A stretch of DNA of 64,000 nt from Molanna angustata (lineage: Eukaryota; Arthropoda; Insecta; Trichoptera; Molannidae). The notes beneath the pieces were generated by a model that worked only from the letters and a program-made list of their open reading frames with translations, searched no databases and was not told the DNA's origin. The translations under genes were made by a program, and so were the position numbers. This document shows positions 45,567-57,432 of this stretch, piece by piece. The DNA lies in contig OY754973.1 of assembly GCA_963576475.1 (NCBI GenBank), forward strand, positions 8,392,052 to 8,456,051, given 5' to 3'. How positions within the stretch are numbered: position 1 is the stretch's first letter; each line of letters starts with the position of its first letter.

Positions 45567-45773
45567 AATAATAATAAACACTTCCTTGCACCATGCGCAA
45601 GTGGCGAGTTTATTGCCGTATGGCAATTTCTTCCAACTAACCAGTGTTTCCAGCCCAGAGAAGCAATATTTGCGTGAGAAATGAATTTAAATATATTTCT
45701 CCTCTACTGGGAATCGAACCCAGGACGCCCGCACAGAAACCGAACGGCTTACCAACAGTGCCACGGCGGTCGG
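45567..45773 (-). repeat. tRNA-derived SINE, fullest copy
   Basis: The minus strand begins CCGACCGCCGTGGCACTGTT then GGTAAGCC (A box about 45764-45750) and GGGTTCGATTCCC (B box about 45722-45710), a canonical pol III promoter. The body continues to a tail region containing GGAAGAAATTGCCATACGGC, and the 3' side ends AAGGAAGTGTTTATTATTA. CATACATA-like words flank it (45559-45566 and 45774-45781). Copies or pieces occur at 35964, 24178, 40465 and 46015. Confidence 0.85.
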
Positions 45774-46147
45774 CATACATACCTACATGTTTTGTGTAGA
45801 AAACAAAATATCTTAATAAAATTCAATAATTTCGATTTATTGGTTTATAGTTTGGTACTTACTTATTCTTCAACTATACATACTATCGCTATCGACAGTT
45901 GGATCTCATGTGTTACATGCAACTAGTGTGTATGAAAAATTCTCATATTTTTATAGTGTAAAAAATAATTTGGCTTAATAACCTTGTTTTTACTTTACAA
46001 TTTCAAACATAAGTAGAAATTGGAAGAAATTGCCACTAGGCAATAAGCCCGCCAGTGTACTAATTATAATTTCAAGAAGATTAAATAAATAAATAAAACA
46101 AATATATTTTTTTTTATATTTTTAATGTCTGTATATACCTACTTGTA

Positions 46148-46437
46148 TATCAACTACTTATATGATAAAGAGCATTACAAAAATCAGCACGAAAAACTTC
46201 AGCCCTAGACAGAAAAAAATATTTTTGAATTCGCGACCAAGTGGGCTCACACCCAAGTGTCCGTCGCGACCAAATGGACTCGCAACCAAGTGGGCTCGCA
46301 CCCAAGTGTCCGTCGCACCCAAGTGTCCCGCAGCCAAATGTCCGCCGCAGCCAAGTGTCTCGCAGCCAAGTGTCCCGCACCCAAGTGTCCCGCAGCCAAG
46401 TGGCCACAGCCAAGTGTCCTAGACCGCATAGGGAGAG
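46148..46437 (-). repeat. GC-rich ACTTGG minisatellite, copy 2 (inverted)
   Basis: This is the reverse-orientation counterpart of 42700-42960: CCAAGTGTCCCGCAGCCAAG-type units between 46228 and 46420, with the same AT-rich flank AAAAATATTTTTGAATTCGC and AAGAGCATTACAAAAATCAG. Unit order near the flank (CGCGACCAAGTGGGCTC...CGTCGCGACCAAATGGACTC) matches copy 1. Confidence 0.8.
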
Positions 46438-47037
46438 GGAACAATTTACACGGAACAAGTGGTTCCTTTTGCATTGTGGGTCAGATTTGCTTTACTTGCA
46501 TTGTTTTACCGATTTAGCTGTCAAAATGGTGATTCTTTACAAGTGGCCTACAACGCCAATTATATTGATTTTTTGTTTAAAGATAGTCAATATTATACAT
46601 ATTTCGGGAAAAATATTCTTTTTTTGTGGTAACGCCTAATTTTTTAAAAAAAAAATAAGAAAAAATATGATGATCATCTATGGATTGTTGAAAGTGACAG
46701 ACGTGTGATTTTTTCTCCGGTCAATTAATTAAAATCGAGCAATTATCAGTGGCAGAAACTATATAAATATACATATTTTTTGTTTATTTCATTGTGTTAA
46801 GTGTATAGATTTATAGTTTGGTTCCTGTTTCAATTTGTTTGGTTAAATATCTCCATTTTTATATTTTCTCCTCCAACAAATTTGGTGAGTTCGTTCCATT
46901 TTATTTGTTCTATTTAAATTTTGTTTTGTACGTAAGTAGGTATTCGTTATTTTTTACATTATTTTTTTTATTATTTGGCGAAAAATAAATGCCGTATTAT
47001 TGTTTTTTTTTTGTTTAGTTAGCATTATTTTTTATTA

Positions 47038-48468
47038 ATGGAGGAGGATATTAACAAACCGCCCGATCCTGGGCTCATTGATGAACCCTATACCTCTGAA
47101 TCTGACGCAAGTTAAATTTCCACCATTATCCCGAACAGAAAACGAAAACCATCCCGTTCTCCCGATATTTCCTCTCACAAACAAAAACCTATCCCAATCC
47201 AAAATGAAAAAGATTCTATAAACCTAACTTCAACTCCTTCCTCTTCTTCTACCCATCCAAATCTTGATCTTCTTTATACGAAATTATCTTCTCCACCTTA
47301 CATTGTCCATATACAGAGATCAGAAATAGGAAAAATAATCCACCCCTTCGATTTTGGTAAATACATTTTTTCAAAACAATTTGATGCCAGACAAATAACA
47401 AATGGCTCAATAAAAGCCGAAGGTAGGTATAAAATATCTATTGAATTCAAATTGCCAGAAGCAGCAAATAATTTTGTGAAAAATATTGATTTGTGGTCGA
47501 ACAAAAAATTCAAAGCATTTATACCTACTTTTAATTTAATACGAATGGGCCTGGTAAGAGGCGTCCCTACAGATCTCTCTGAAGAAGAAATCGTTGATGC
47601 GCTTAATGACTCGCGTGAATCAATAAAAGTGCTAAAAGTCCGTAGACTAAATTATAAAGATAATTCTTCAGGAACTATTATATGGAAGCCCTCGCAGTCG
47701 GTGGTTATCACCTTCGAGGGTCAATCCTTGCCATCTCGAATTTTTCTGTATTACAATTCGCTTCCAGTGGAAATATACAAATTTCCAACGATTCAATGTT
47801 TTAATTGTTGTCGCTTTGGTCATTCCAAACCAACCTGCCGCTCTTCTCCACGATGCTATAATTGTGGAGAGGACCACTCCTTTGATCAATGCCCAAATAC
47901 TTCCAAGGAACCTCTTTGCATTCACTGCACTGGAAATCACACTGCAATAAGTGTAGCATGTCCCGAATTTACGAGGCAAAAAAATATTAAACAGGTTATG
48001 GCGTCTGACAGCATTTCTTATTTCCAGGCTTCAAAATTATTTCCACCTACAAAAAAATCTTTCGCAGAAATTACATCATACGATGCTCCACCCAGTGCCA
48101 TCCATAAAAATTCTGTACCAAATCATCTAAATACATTACCCTCAACATCCTTTACAAAAACAATATATAAACCAGTCAATCCTAAACCAAAAAACTATCC
48201 CGCATTTGACCAAAATCATCATAATTCTCTTCTGTTTAACCCAAATGGACAAATTGTTTCCCAGGCTCCAGATGGATGTGCGTTGCTCAATCCCCAAACT
48301 TCCTCCCTTGATATGTCAACCAGTCTTCTTAAAGATAACTCGACTTTTATTCAAACATTAATTACCCTTTTAATTTCAATACTTTCAAATAACAATCATA
48401 TACCGAACAACGCTGCTTCTTGTCTTAAAGTTCTCCTTTCTTCTATTCCCAATGGCGACTCAACTTAA
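47038..48468 (+). pseudogene. I-type LINE ORF1 (gag-like), early stop
   Basis: The frame starts MEEDINKPPDPG at 47038 and hits TAA at 47113-47115, where the minus-strand relative has a CAA-type codon (SDASQ). Beyond it the same frame is open to 48468. It contains a fold of about 80 residues with RMGLVRGVPTDLSEEEIVDA (RRM-like gag region) and three zinc knuckles: CFNCCRFGHSKPTC, CYNCGEDHSFDQC and CIHCTGNHTAISVAC. This RNA-binding protein would package the LINE RNA. One substitution disables the normal start. Confidence 0.85.
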
Positions 48469-51400
48469 CAAAATTCTTCAATGGAATAGCAGAAGCCTTA
48501 TATCTAACAAAATAGACTTTACCCAATTACTTCAAACATACTCCATTTCTGTTGCCTCCATCTCAGAGACGTGGTTTAAAGCATCTCATCAATTCCAAGT
48601 AAGAGGATATCATTGTCTTAGACATGATAAGCCAGGCTCCAGCGGAGGGGGCACAGCTTTATTTATTAATAATTCTCTACCTTTTAAACAGATTAATATC
48701 CATCCAATATCGAACAACATACAAATAGTAGCAGCTGTAATTTCAAATATCACCATTCTATCTATATATATCCCTCCTTCTTCAACCTTTATTGAGAATG
48801 ATTGGACTTCAATCATATCTCAAATATCTCCCCCATACATGATTTTGGGAGATTTTAATGCTCACTCGCCATCTTGGGGCAGCGAAATAACGAATCTTTC
48901 AGGTCACAATGTAATAGAATTCATAGATGTTAATAATATATGCATATTAAATGATGGATCCCCTACTCGGCTTACTCCTCCTAATCAACGAAAGAGTGCT
49001 GTAGATTTATCTCTGTGTTCACCATCCTTGGCATCTAAATGTGTGTGGTCAACCATAAATGACCCATTTTCCAGTGACCACTACCCTATTATCATTGAAA
49101 TAATTAGTCATGTAAACAATAAACCCAACTCTCCATTAAATAGAAATATAAAATTTAGAACAATAAATGCAAACTGGTCATTATTCTCTAAGGAACTTGA
49201 CTTATTCGTCGAGAGTGAAAATTACTCTCTAAATTACATGAAAACTCAATGTACAATTTTTCCTGACCTTATAATGAAGGCTGCCGTGAAATCGATTCCA
49301 AAGAGTAATAGTCATGTAAAAAAGCAACATTCAACACCGTGGTGGGACGATGAGTGCACCCAAGCTATTTCCTTCCGAAGAAAAGCTATATCTATCTACC
49401 GTAAAAACATGACGCTGGAGAATTTTCTTAAAGTAAAACAAACTCAAGCGGAAACAAAACGAATACTTAAAAATAAAAAGAGGATCGGTTGGCGAAAATT
49501 TTGTGAGAGTTTATCACCCCAGTCGCCACAGTCACATGTTTGGAATAACTTAAGAAAATTCAGCACTTCATTCAGTCCTCCTTGTACAAAAAATATACCC
49601 GAGAAAACCATTATAGGTTTTGTAGATAAGTTAGCCCAACAAACGGTTCCAATGCTTGAAGAAATGCCGACATATGTAAATTATCCAACTCATATATCCT
49701 GGTTAGATGCACCATTTTCTATTGACGAACTAAAGTGCGTCACACTCACACTTTCAGACTCTTCCCCTGGACCTGACGGAATTTTGTATAGTTTTGTAAA
49801 AGCTTTCTCTGAACAAACCTTAAAATACTACCTGCATCTTTTAAATTATATGTTTGAAACCGGTTTCATACCCAATGGATGGAAAACTCAAAGAATCTTA
49901 CCTATTCTTAAACCAGGAAAAGATCCTTTAGAAAGTGGGTCATACCGTCCTATTGCAATGTCTTCATGCCTTCTAAAAATTGCAGAACGACTAATAAAAA
50001 ATAGATTAGATTGGTTTGTAGAAAACCACAACATAATACCTCAAAACCAATATGGTTTTCGTAAAAAAAGTCCACAATGGATAACCTAAGTCTATTCACA
50101 ACTGATATTCGTATCTCTCAATTTTCTAATTCATATACACTTGCCACTTTTCTTGATCTCTCATCTGCATACGATGATGTTCTAATTTTGGTCCTGAAAG
50201 AAAAACTATCTAAACTACGTATACCCGCCAAATTGGTGCAATTTATTACCAACATACTCACAGACAGAACCATTATAATCCACAACTTCTCTAATAAAAT
50301 TGTACGGAAATTGTGGAGAGGCTTACCTCAGGGATCCGTTATTTCCCCTATACTTTTCAATATATACATGAGCGACTTAGATCTAATGTTTCATCCATGT
50401 ATAAAACGACTTTTTTTTGCTGATGATATACTGATATATTTGTCTCATAAAAATATTATCGAGGCTGCGAGGCAGATAACCACGGCGTTGGGGGCGATTA
50501 AGGATTGGCTACTTAGAAATGGACTGAATCTGTCGATAACTAAAACAAAGGTGGTTAACTTTACCCGCAAACGGAAAATCCCAAATTTTTCAGTGTATTT
50601 TAATAACGAACCATTGCAAATTGTCAAACAAATCAAATTTCTTGGCTTGAATCTAAATAGTAAACTTTCCTGGCTGACTCAGGTCGAACACATTTCTACA
50701 AAGTGTGAAAAAGGGTTAAATATGATGCGAGCTGTCACTAGAGTATGGTGGGGGTCACACCCCTCCACTCTTAAACTTATGTATAACTCTCTAGTACGAA
50801 GTCACATAGACTATGCCTCATTTCTTTTAGATCCATTGCCTAAATATCTTGATAAGAGACTTGAAAAAGTACAATCAAAAGCATTAAGACTAATTATAGG
50901 AGCAATGAAGTCTTCTCCAATCAATGCTTTGCAAGTAGAATGTGCTGAACCTCCTTTATTTCTAAGGAGACAATTTCTAGCAGAAAAATTCCTTTTTAAA
51001 GCTCTATCCTTCTCTCATCATCCGATAAAAGAGAGCCTTAAAGATCTTTCAACTGTTCTACAAAAAGGAAACACAAGACACCTTCCACAAATAAATACCC
51101 CTCTCCTGGTTAAGACCTACTCTGAATATGAATCTTTACTATTATCACTACAAAACCTACAAAAAGAAAATAAACTTCCAATATACAATACCCCATTTGA
51201 ATCTTTAAACTATATTCCAAATGTCGAAATTTCAGCGTTCGGGCTAGATAAAAAATATAATAGTTCAAATACACTTAATATAAACACAAAATTTACACAA
51301 ATTGCTAATTCCAAATTCCCGGAATATACCCTCATATATACAGATGGATCCAAATCTGAAAATCAGAACTGTGGTGCTTCGGTTCACATTCCTGATTTCG

Positions 51401-52197
51401 GCATTAATGTTTCTTACAAATTGCCAAATGAAGTGTCCATTTTCACAGCCGAAAGCTTTGCGATCAACCAAGCTTTGGCTCTTACTCGATCGCAAAATAT
51501 CAACCGCGCCCTAATATGTACAGATTCCCGTAGTGCTCTTCAAAAAATTTCATTCAATCCTCTAAATTATCCAGAGGACAGAATCACATGTTCCATTAAA
51601 AGTTTTCTATATTATCTAAAAAACGATGAATTTGACATAGTTCTATCATGGGTCCCTGGACATCTTGGGATTGAGGGCAATGAAAAGGCTGATGAACTTG
51701 CGAAATTGGGAACTACTTCGGGCACAATTCCAGATAACTTTATTATCCCAATCTCAGATCTTTTACCCCGCCTTAAATCAAATATGCTTTTCAAATGGGA
51801 TGAAAATTGGTACAAAACAAAAAAATATAAGGGTGCTTATCATGCAGGTATCCAACAAAAAATTTCCTCTAAACCATGGTTTTATAATAGAAACATATCT
51901 AAACGATTAATATCATGTATTTCTAGAATGAGAATTGGCCATTGTTCAATTGCCTCCCATCTGTATAGAATTAGAGTTCTAAATAGCCCACTTTGCCAGT
52001 GTGGTGATGAGGATGAGACAATTGATCATGTATTTTTTAACTGTAAAAATAATTCCGCCTTCAAAAATATATACAAACAATTAATTAAAATCACTCACCA
52101 ATCTCCACTTAATATCCAACATCTTTTGTCTCTTAATAATTCACGTGTACTGTCCGTTATTTCAAAATTCCTTTCATTGAATGACATAAATTTATAA
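48452..52197 (+). pseudogene. I-type LINE ORF2 (EN-RT-RNase H), one frameshift
   Basis: ORF2 starts at 48452, overlapping ORF1 by 17 nt. The endonuclease is visible at ILQWNSRS, ISETW, GDFNAHSPSWGS and SSDHYPIII. The RT follows from KPGKDPLESGSYRPIAMSS. The frame breaks at about 50066-50080, in an A-rich run after YGFRK, and continues in another frame with LDLSSAYDDV, GLPQGSVISPILFNIY, the catalytic FFADDILIYL, then RNase H (YTDGSKSENQNCGAS, TAESFAI, CTDSRSAL, VPGHLGIEGNEKADELAK) and a C-terminal Cys/His motif CQCGDEDETIDHVFFNC. The stop is at 52197. Apart from that single frameshift it looks undamaged, so the copy is fairly young. Confidence 0.9.
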
Positions 52198-52299
52198 AAA
52201 AATTAATTTTTCTCCTTTGACACGAAATAATTGGCACATAGCACTCTTTACAGGGTGAATTGCCTTAAACAAAAAAAAAAAAAGAAAAAATATATAAAA

Positions 52300-53600
52300 T
52301 GGTTGGTTTTCGACATCTATCGGTAAATTTTCAAACTTATGGAACCACAATATAAAATCATTTTTACAAAAAATAACTTTATTTCTACGAAATTTTGTAA
52401 AACAGGGATACAGTTTAAAAATATATAAGATTACAAAATATTTAAATACCTTCTTCTTTCGTGCAGGTCTTGAAATTTAATTATTATTTAACAATGGAGT
52501 ATTATTTGAATGACATCACAAAAGCGCCGCAATGCGTTTAAAAATATAAGTTTTCTTCCGATTAGAATAATATCGAAATAATAAATAGATCATCAAAATT
52601 AAATAATATTATTATCAACAACTATTGATTATTGATTACAGTTTAAAAATATATAAGATTACAAAATATTTATATACTTTCTACTTTCGTGTCAGGTCTT
52701 GAAATTTAATTATTATTTAACTATGGAGTATTATTTGAATGACATCACAAAAGCGCCGCAATGCGTTAAAAAATATAAGTATTTTTCCGATGAGAATAAT
52801 ATCGAAATAATAAAAAGGTCATCAAAATGAAATATTATTATCAACAACTATTGATTATTTATTATAAAATAATGTATGCTGTGCACGTTACAACTTTAAA
52901 AACACATTCGTTCTATATGGGCAACCCAAAGTTTGGATTTATTGGACTAACATAAATAAAAAAAATACTTATGTATTTAAAAATAATCAAAATGAGGTAA
53001 TTAACTACATTTTGATGATGGAGAATAGAGTGCTGTTACTCATCATAATATGCCCATGAGACACAAAGCGAAGATGCAGGTCGATAAATTGCAGCATCCA
53101 GAGTAATTTATCTTTTCACGGCACTCACGGTTAAGGGCAAGCGTTCGTTCTTCCTCGCGGGTGCTCAGGTTGACGTGGCCAAGTCTTCATGGACTATTGG
53201 CATCGTCATGGGCATGTTCATGGGGCGTGTGGCTGGGGCCATGTGTCCATGCGGAGTAGCCGCAAAAACAACACTGGCAATGGACTGGAAGCCCGCACCT
53301 TGTGAAGTCCACTAGACATTGTGACCTCCACCAGGTGTTGGTTAACACTGTACCGAATATATTTTTTAAGTACCTACCATAAAAGCTTCGTTTCATTTTG
53401 TTGCATGAACCGCCGAAGGCGGCCATTTACCGCGCAGCGGTAAAAAGTAGGCTGAAAGCCCTAGCTTAGAAGCTGAGCGAAGCGATGCTTCTCAGCTAGT
53501 ATAAAATAATACCAACTTACTCTCCATTCTTTCCTTCCAGAACTCTCGCATAATCCGTTCGACTTACATTTCATGATTTTTTCCAGTCCAAACGGCAAAT
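52300..53600. other. Spacer between the two I-type LINEs; holds a 228-bp tandem duplication
   Basis: 52411-52638 and 52639-52860 are direct repeats (CAGTTTAAAAATATATAAGA start, GACATCACAAAAGCGCCGCA inside) with few differences. 53040-53480 is relatively GC-rich with no clear frame. It contains GGCGGCCATTTACCGCGCAG and GAAGCTGAGCGAAGCGATGC, unlike the rest of the window. Confidence 0.6.
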
Positions 53601-53729
53601 ATGCAACAAGACTTTTTTTTTTTTTATATATATAAGGCAACCCACCCTATAAGGAGGGTGATTTGTGCCATGACGAAACGAATATTTGTATATTTAAAAG
53701 GAAATCAATTTGTTATATGAGAATATCTC

Positions 53730-56700
53730 TTAAAGATTTATTGCATTTAAATTAAGAAATTTTGATATAATTGAGTGAACTTTAGTCGAATTTAGGGAGA
53801 GAAGATGCGACATATTTACAGGCAGAGGGACACGCAGCTTGGCATAAAAGTCGAATTTATCGTGAATTGGACACTCCATGAAAACGTGATCCAACGTTTC
53901 CACCTCTCCACAATCACACAAAGGACTGTCCCTTATGTGTATTTTGTAAAGGTGGTTTGCGATCATGCAGTGACCAATTCTCATTCTGCATATGTTTGAA
54001 ACATCCCTTTTTGACATTTTTTTTCCATGAAACCATGGTTTGGATGGAACTGTTATCTGTATAATTTTGTAAGCAGTCCCTTTCACACGGCTTGACACTT
54101 CCCATTCATTAGACCATTCGGTCAAGAGGCGCTTTTTAATGATTGAGGTGGTGAAATCTTGGAATGGAATCTCAAAATTAAGAGGTTCAGTGCCAATCGT
54201 TGTAGCTTCTTTTGCCAAACGGTCTACAGTTTCATTTCCATTTATACCACGATGTGCTGGTAACCATACAAATGTAACATATATATTTGATGTAAAAAGG
54301 TTGTATATATACTTTTTTATTTCGCAAAGTATGTAATCGTCAGGGGATCTAGATAAATTAGAAGATATAGAGTAGATAGCGCTAAGGGAGTCGGTGAATA
54401 TTATAATATTAGAAGAATCGAGGGTATGACATATAGATAAGACCTCTTTGATTGCCCAACACTCAGCTGTATAAACTGAGCATTCGGGTGCAAGTTTGAA
54501 AAGTCCTTTAGTGTTGTTATACGGAATATAAAATGCTGCTCCAGAGTTGCTATTAGGTGAAAGCTTGGATCCATCAGTAAAAATTTGAACGTGAGATGGC
54601 CATCTTGAACGAACAATGCCATCGAATTTACTGTTGATTAGTTGGGAGGGAAGATTGCAGTTTTTGTCCAAACCGAGAGAAGGACATGTATCGGGAATGA
54701 ATTTTGTTGCGAAATATGGTGTTTTATAGTAAGGAAGATAATTATGCGAACAATTGACAAGTATTTTTGATTTAAGAAGGGTGTAACTTTTACATAGTAT
54801 TGGAGTGGAAGATTTTGACCAATATCGTTTTAATTGACATAAATGTGTTATTGTGGATAGCTTTGATGTTAGTGGGTGAGAATTAAGGGAAAGTCGTTTT
54901 AGAACAAATTTGTCTGAAAGATATTGACGTCTCAAGTGAAGTGGGGAATCTAACCCCTCCACCTGAAGTGCATTAATCGGTGAAGATCCCATTGCTCCGA
55001 TTATAAGTCGTAAACATTTAGACTGTATTCTATCTAATTTGGATTCAAGGTATTTAGGAAGAGGATCGAATAAAAAACAACCATAATCCAGGTGACTGCG
55101 AACTATGGCATTATAGAGCAATTTCATTGTTGATGGATGAGAACCCCACCAGACTCTCGATACAGCTCTCAAAGGATTAATGTTTTTTTTCGCATTTAGA
55201 TACAATTGAGTTGACATGAGAGTTCCACGATAGTTTTCTATTAAGGATTACACCCAAAAATTTAATTTCGTCCTTTATAGCAATGTTTGTACCATCGATA
55301 TTTACAGAAATGTCCGGAAGTTTATGTTTACGCGAAAAGGCGACTACTTGGCATTTTTGGAGCGAAAGTTCTAAACCATTAGATTCAAGCCATTTGTTTA
55401 TTCGACTTAATGTTTTTGACAATTTTTTTGCAGCAATTTGTGCGTTTTTGTGGGAGACATATACGACAATATCGTCGGCAAATTGTAATATTGAGCAAAT
55501 ATCCTCTATTACCGTAACAAGATCTTGACAATATATATTAAATAAAATAGGGCTTAATACCGAACCTTGAGCTAAGCCTTTCCAAACTATTCTATCAATC
55601 GTGGTATAAATATTTTCAGCTACAATTTTTCTCTCAGCAAACATGTTATAAATAAGTGTTGCCAAACTCATTGGAATACCCAAATCTACTAGTTTTTTTC
55701 TTAAAACAGACAGTATCACGTTATCATATGCAGATTTTATATCCAAAAATGCTGCAATAACAAACTCTTGTTTGGAAAAAGCTATTTTGATATCTGAAAT
55801 CAAGATACTGAGGTTATCTAAACACGATTTACCTTTTCTAAAACCAAATTGAATTGACGGGAGAAGGCAGTTCCTTTCAATATGCCAGTCTAAACGGTTT
55901 TTTATTATATGCTCAAGAATTTTTAGGAAAACTGGTGATAATGCGATCGGCCGATACGAAGATTCTGATTGAGGGTCTTTGTTAGGTTTCAAAATAGGGA
56001 CTATTCGTTGTATTTTCCAGTCTTTTGGTACGTATCCGTTTTTTAAACAACCATTATATAATTCTAATAAATGTTCAAGGAAATTTACTGGTGCATTTCG
56101 AAGAAAAGCATAAGGAATGAGGTCCATTCCGGGCGAAGAATTTTTCAAATTTTTAAGTGGGGTAATGAGTTCAGAATATTCAAAAGGTCCATCTAACCAT
56201 GATTTAGACAAAGAATGGGCAGGAAGGATTGGCATTTCTATTTCTGTATCATTGGGGACGTATGGTGGGGCAAGCCTCTTTACAAAAGCTTCTAGAATGT
56301 GTCCATTTGGCAGATATTTCTTAGAAGTGGATAATGATGTTCTGAAGCGACGGATCATATCCCAGACTATTGATAGAGGAGTATCTGGTGAAAGAGTGTT
56401 GCAAAAGTTATACCAGCCTTGTCGCTTTTTCTTTCTGAGTATTTTTTTTGTATTTGCTTGTATATTTTTAGCATATAAAAAATTTTGTAACGTCATATTT
56501 TTCCTGTACTTTTTCATAGCTAATTTTCTTATTTTGATAGCCTCCGTGCATTCATTGTCCCACCAAGGGGCACATTGAATACGTTTCGATTCTGCTTTTC
56601 TCTTCGGAATACTAATATCAGCAGCTTTGTAGAGGATTGACATAAGTTCTGAATTTTTGTGAGTAATGTCGGATGACAAAAAAGATGGTGTAGAATCTTC

Positions 56701-57432
56701 AATAGTTTTATTGAATATATCCCAATTGGCTTTTCTTATATTATGTCCTTTTTTACTAACGGCTGTTTTTGTTTTGGATTTTGTGATGGTTTTTATAATA
56801 ATGGGAAAATGGTCACTTGCTAGGGGATCATCAGATATAGACCATGTAGAAGTGGAGGCTAAATCATTTGTACAAATGGAGAGGTCAACAGCACTCACAT
56901 TTTGAGTTGGTGGAGTGAGTCTAGTTGGTGAACCGTCATTTAGAATGCATAGATTATGTTTATCTATAAATGAGAGAATGAGGTTTCCCGAACGATTTGA
57001 TAGTGTACTGCCCCAAGATGGAGAGTGGGCATTGAAATCACCTAATATATAAAATGGTGAGGGTAGCATATCCACAATTGAATCCCAATAAATTGGGTCA
57101 AATGGAGAATGTGGAGGAATATATGTGGAAACATATACAACTCCATTCACTTGAACGGCAACCACTTGTAATGATGGGTGAGTTGGAACAATAATTTGAT
57201 TATATGGGATGGAAGATTTGATAAAGATAGCTGTTCCAGCTCTCCCATCATTGCGGTCGGATCTAACTGACAGGTAGCCTGGGACATTGAAAACTGAACC
57301 TGGTACAAGCCAAGTTTCAGTAATGCACGCAATTTGAATTTCGTGTGTGGATAATAGAAATATGAAGTCAGGTTTGTTTGCTGTGACGCTTCTACTATTC
57401 CATTGAAGGATATTGTGAATTTGATGAGCCAT
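53730..57432 (-). pseudogene. I-type LINE ORF2 (EN-RT-RNase H), one frameshift
   Basis: It starts at 57432 (MAHQIHNILQWNSRSV), overlapping the end of ORF1. Endonuclease: ITETWL, GDFNAHSPSWGS, ASDHFPIII. RT: KPNKDPQSESSYRPIALSP, QFGFRKGKSCLDN, AFLDIKSAYDNV, GLAQGSVLSPILFNIY, catalytic LQFADDIVVYVS. The frame breaks at about 55185-55215, in a homopolymer run (plus TGTTTTTTTTCGC), just after the RT thumb. The rest (AVSRVWWGSHPST, FTDGSKLSPNSNSGAA, TAECWAI, FTDSLSAI, LPAHRGINGNETVDRLAK, CDCGEVETLDHVFMEC) is open to 53730. Note LPAHRG replaces the common VPGH in RNase H. Confidence 0.9.

Larger units (their letters stand above)
46747..52290 (+). mobile_element. I-type LINE, plus strand, defective
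   Basis: Two overlapping ORFs (gag-like, then EN-RT-RNase H) are followed by a 3' end with GGGTGAATTGCCTTA and an A-rich tail (about 52271-52290). RNase H in ORF2 plus CCHC knuckles in ORF1 indicate the I clade or a close relative. The 5' limit is uncertain: I placed it at CAGTGGCAG (46747) by analogy with the minus-strand relative, which starts CAGT. No target duplication was found. Lesions: an in-frame stop early in ORF1 and a frameshift in ORF2. Confidence 0.75.
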
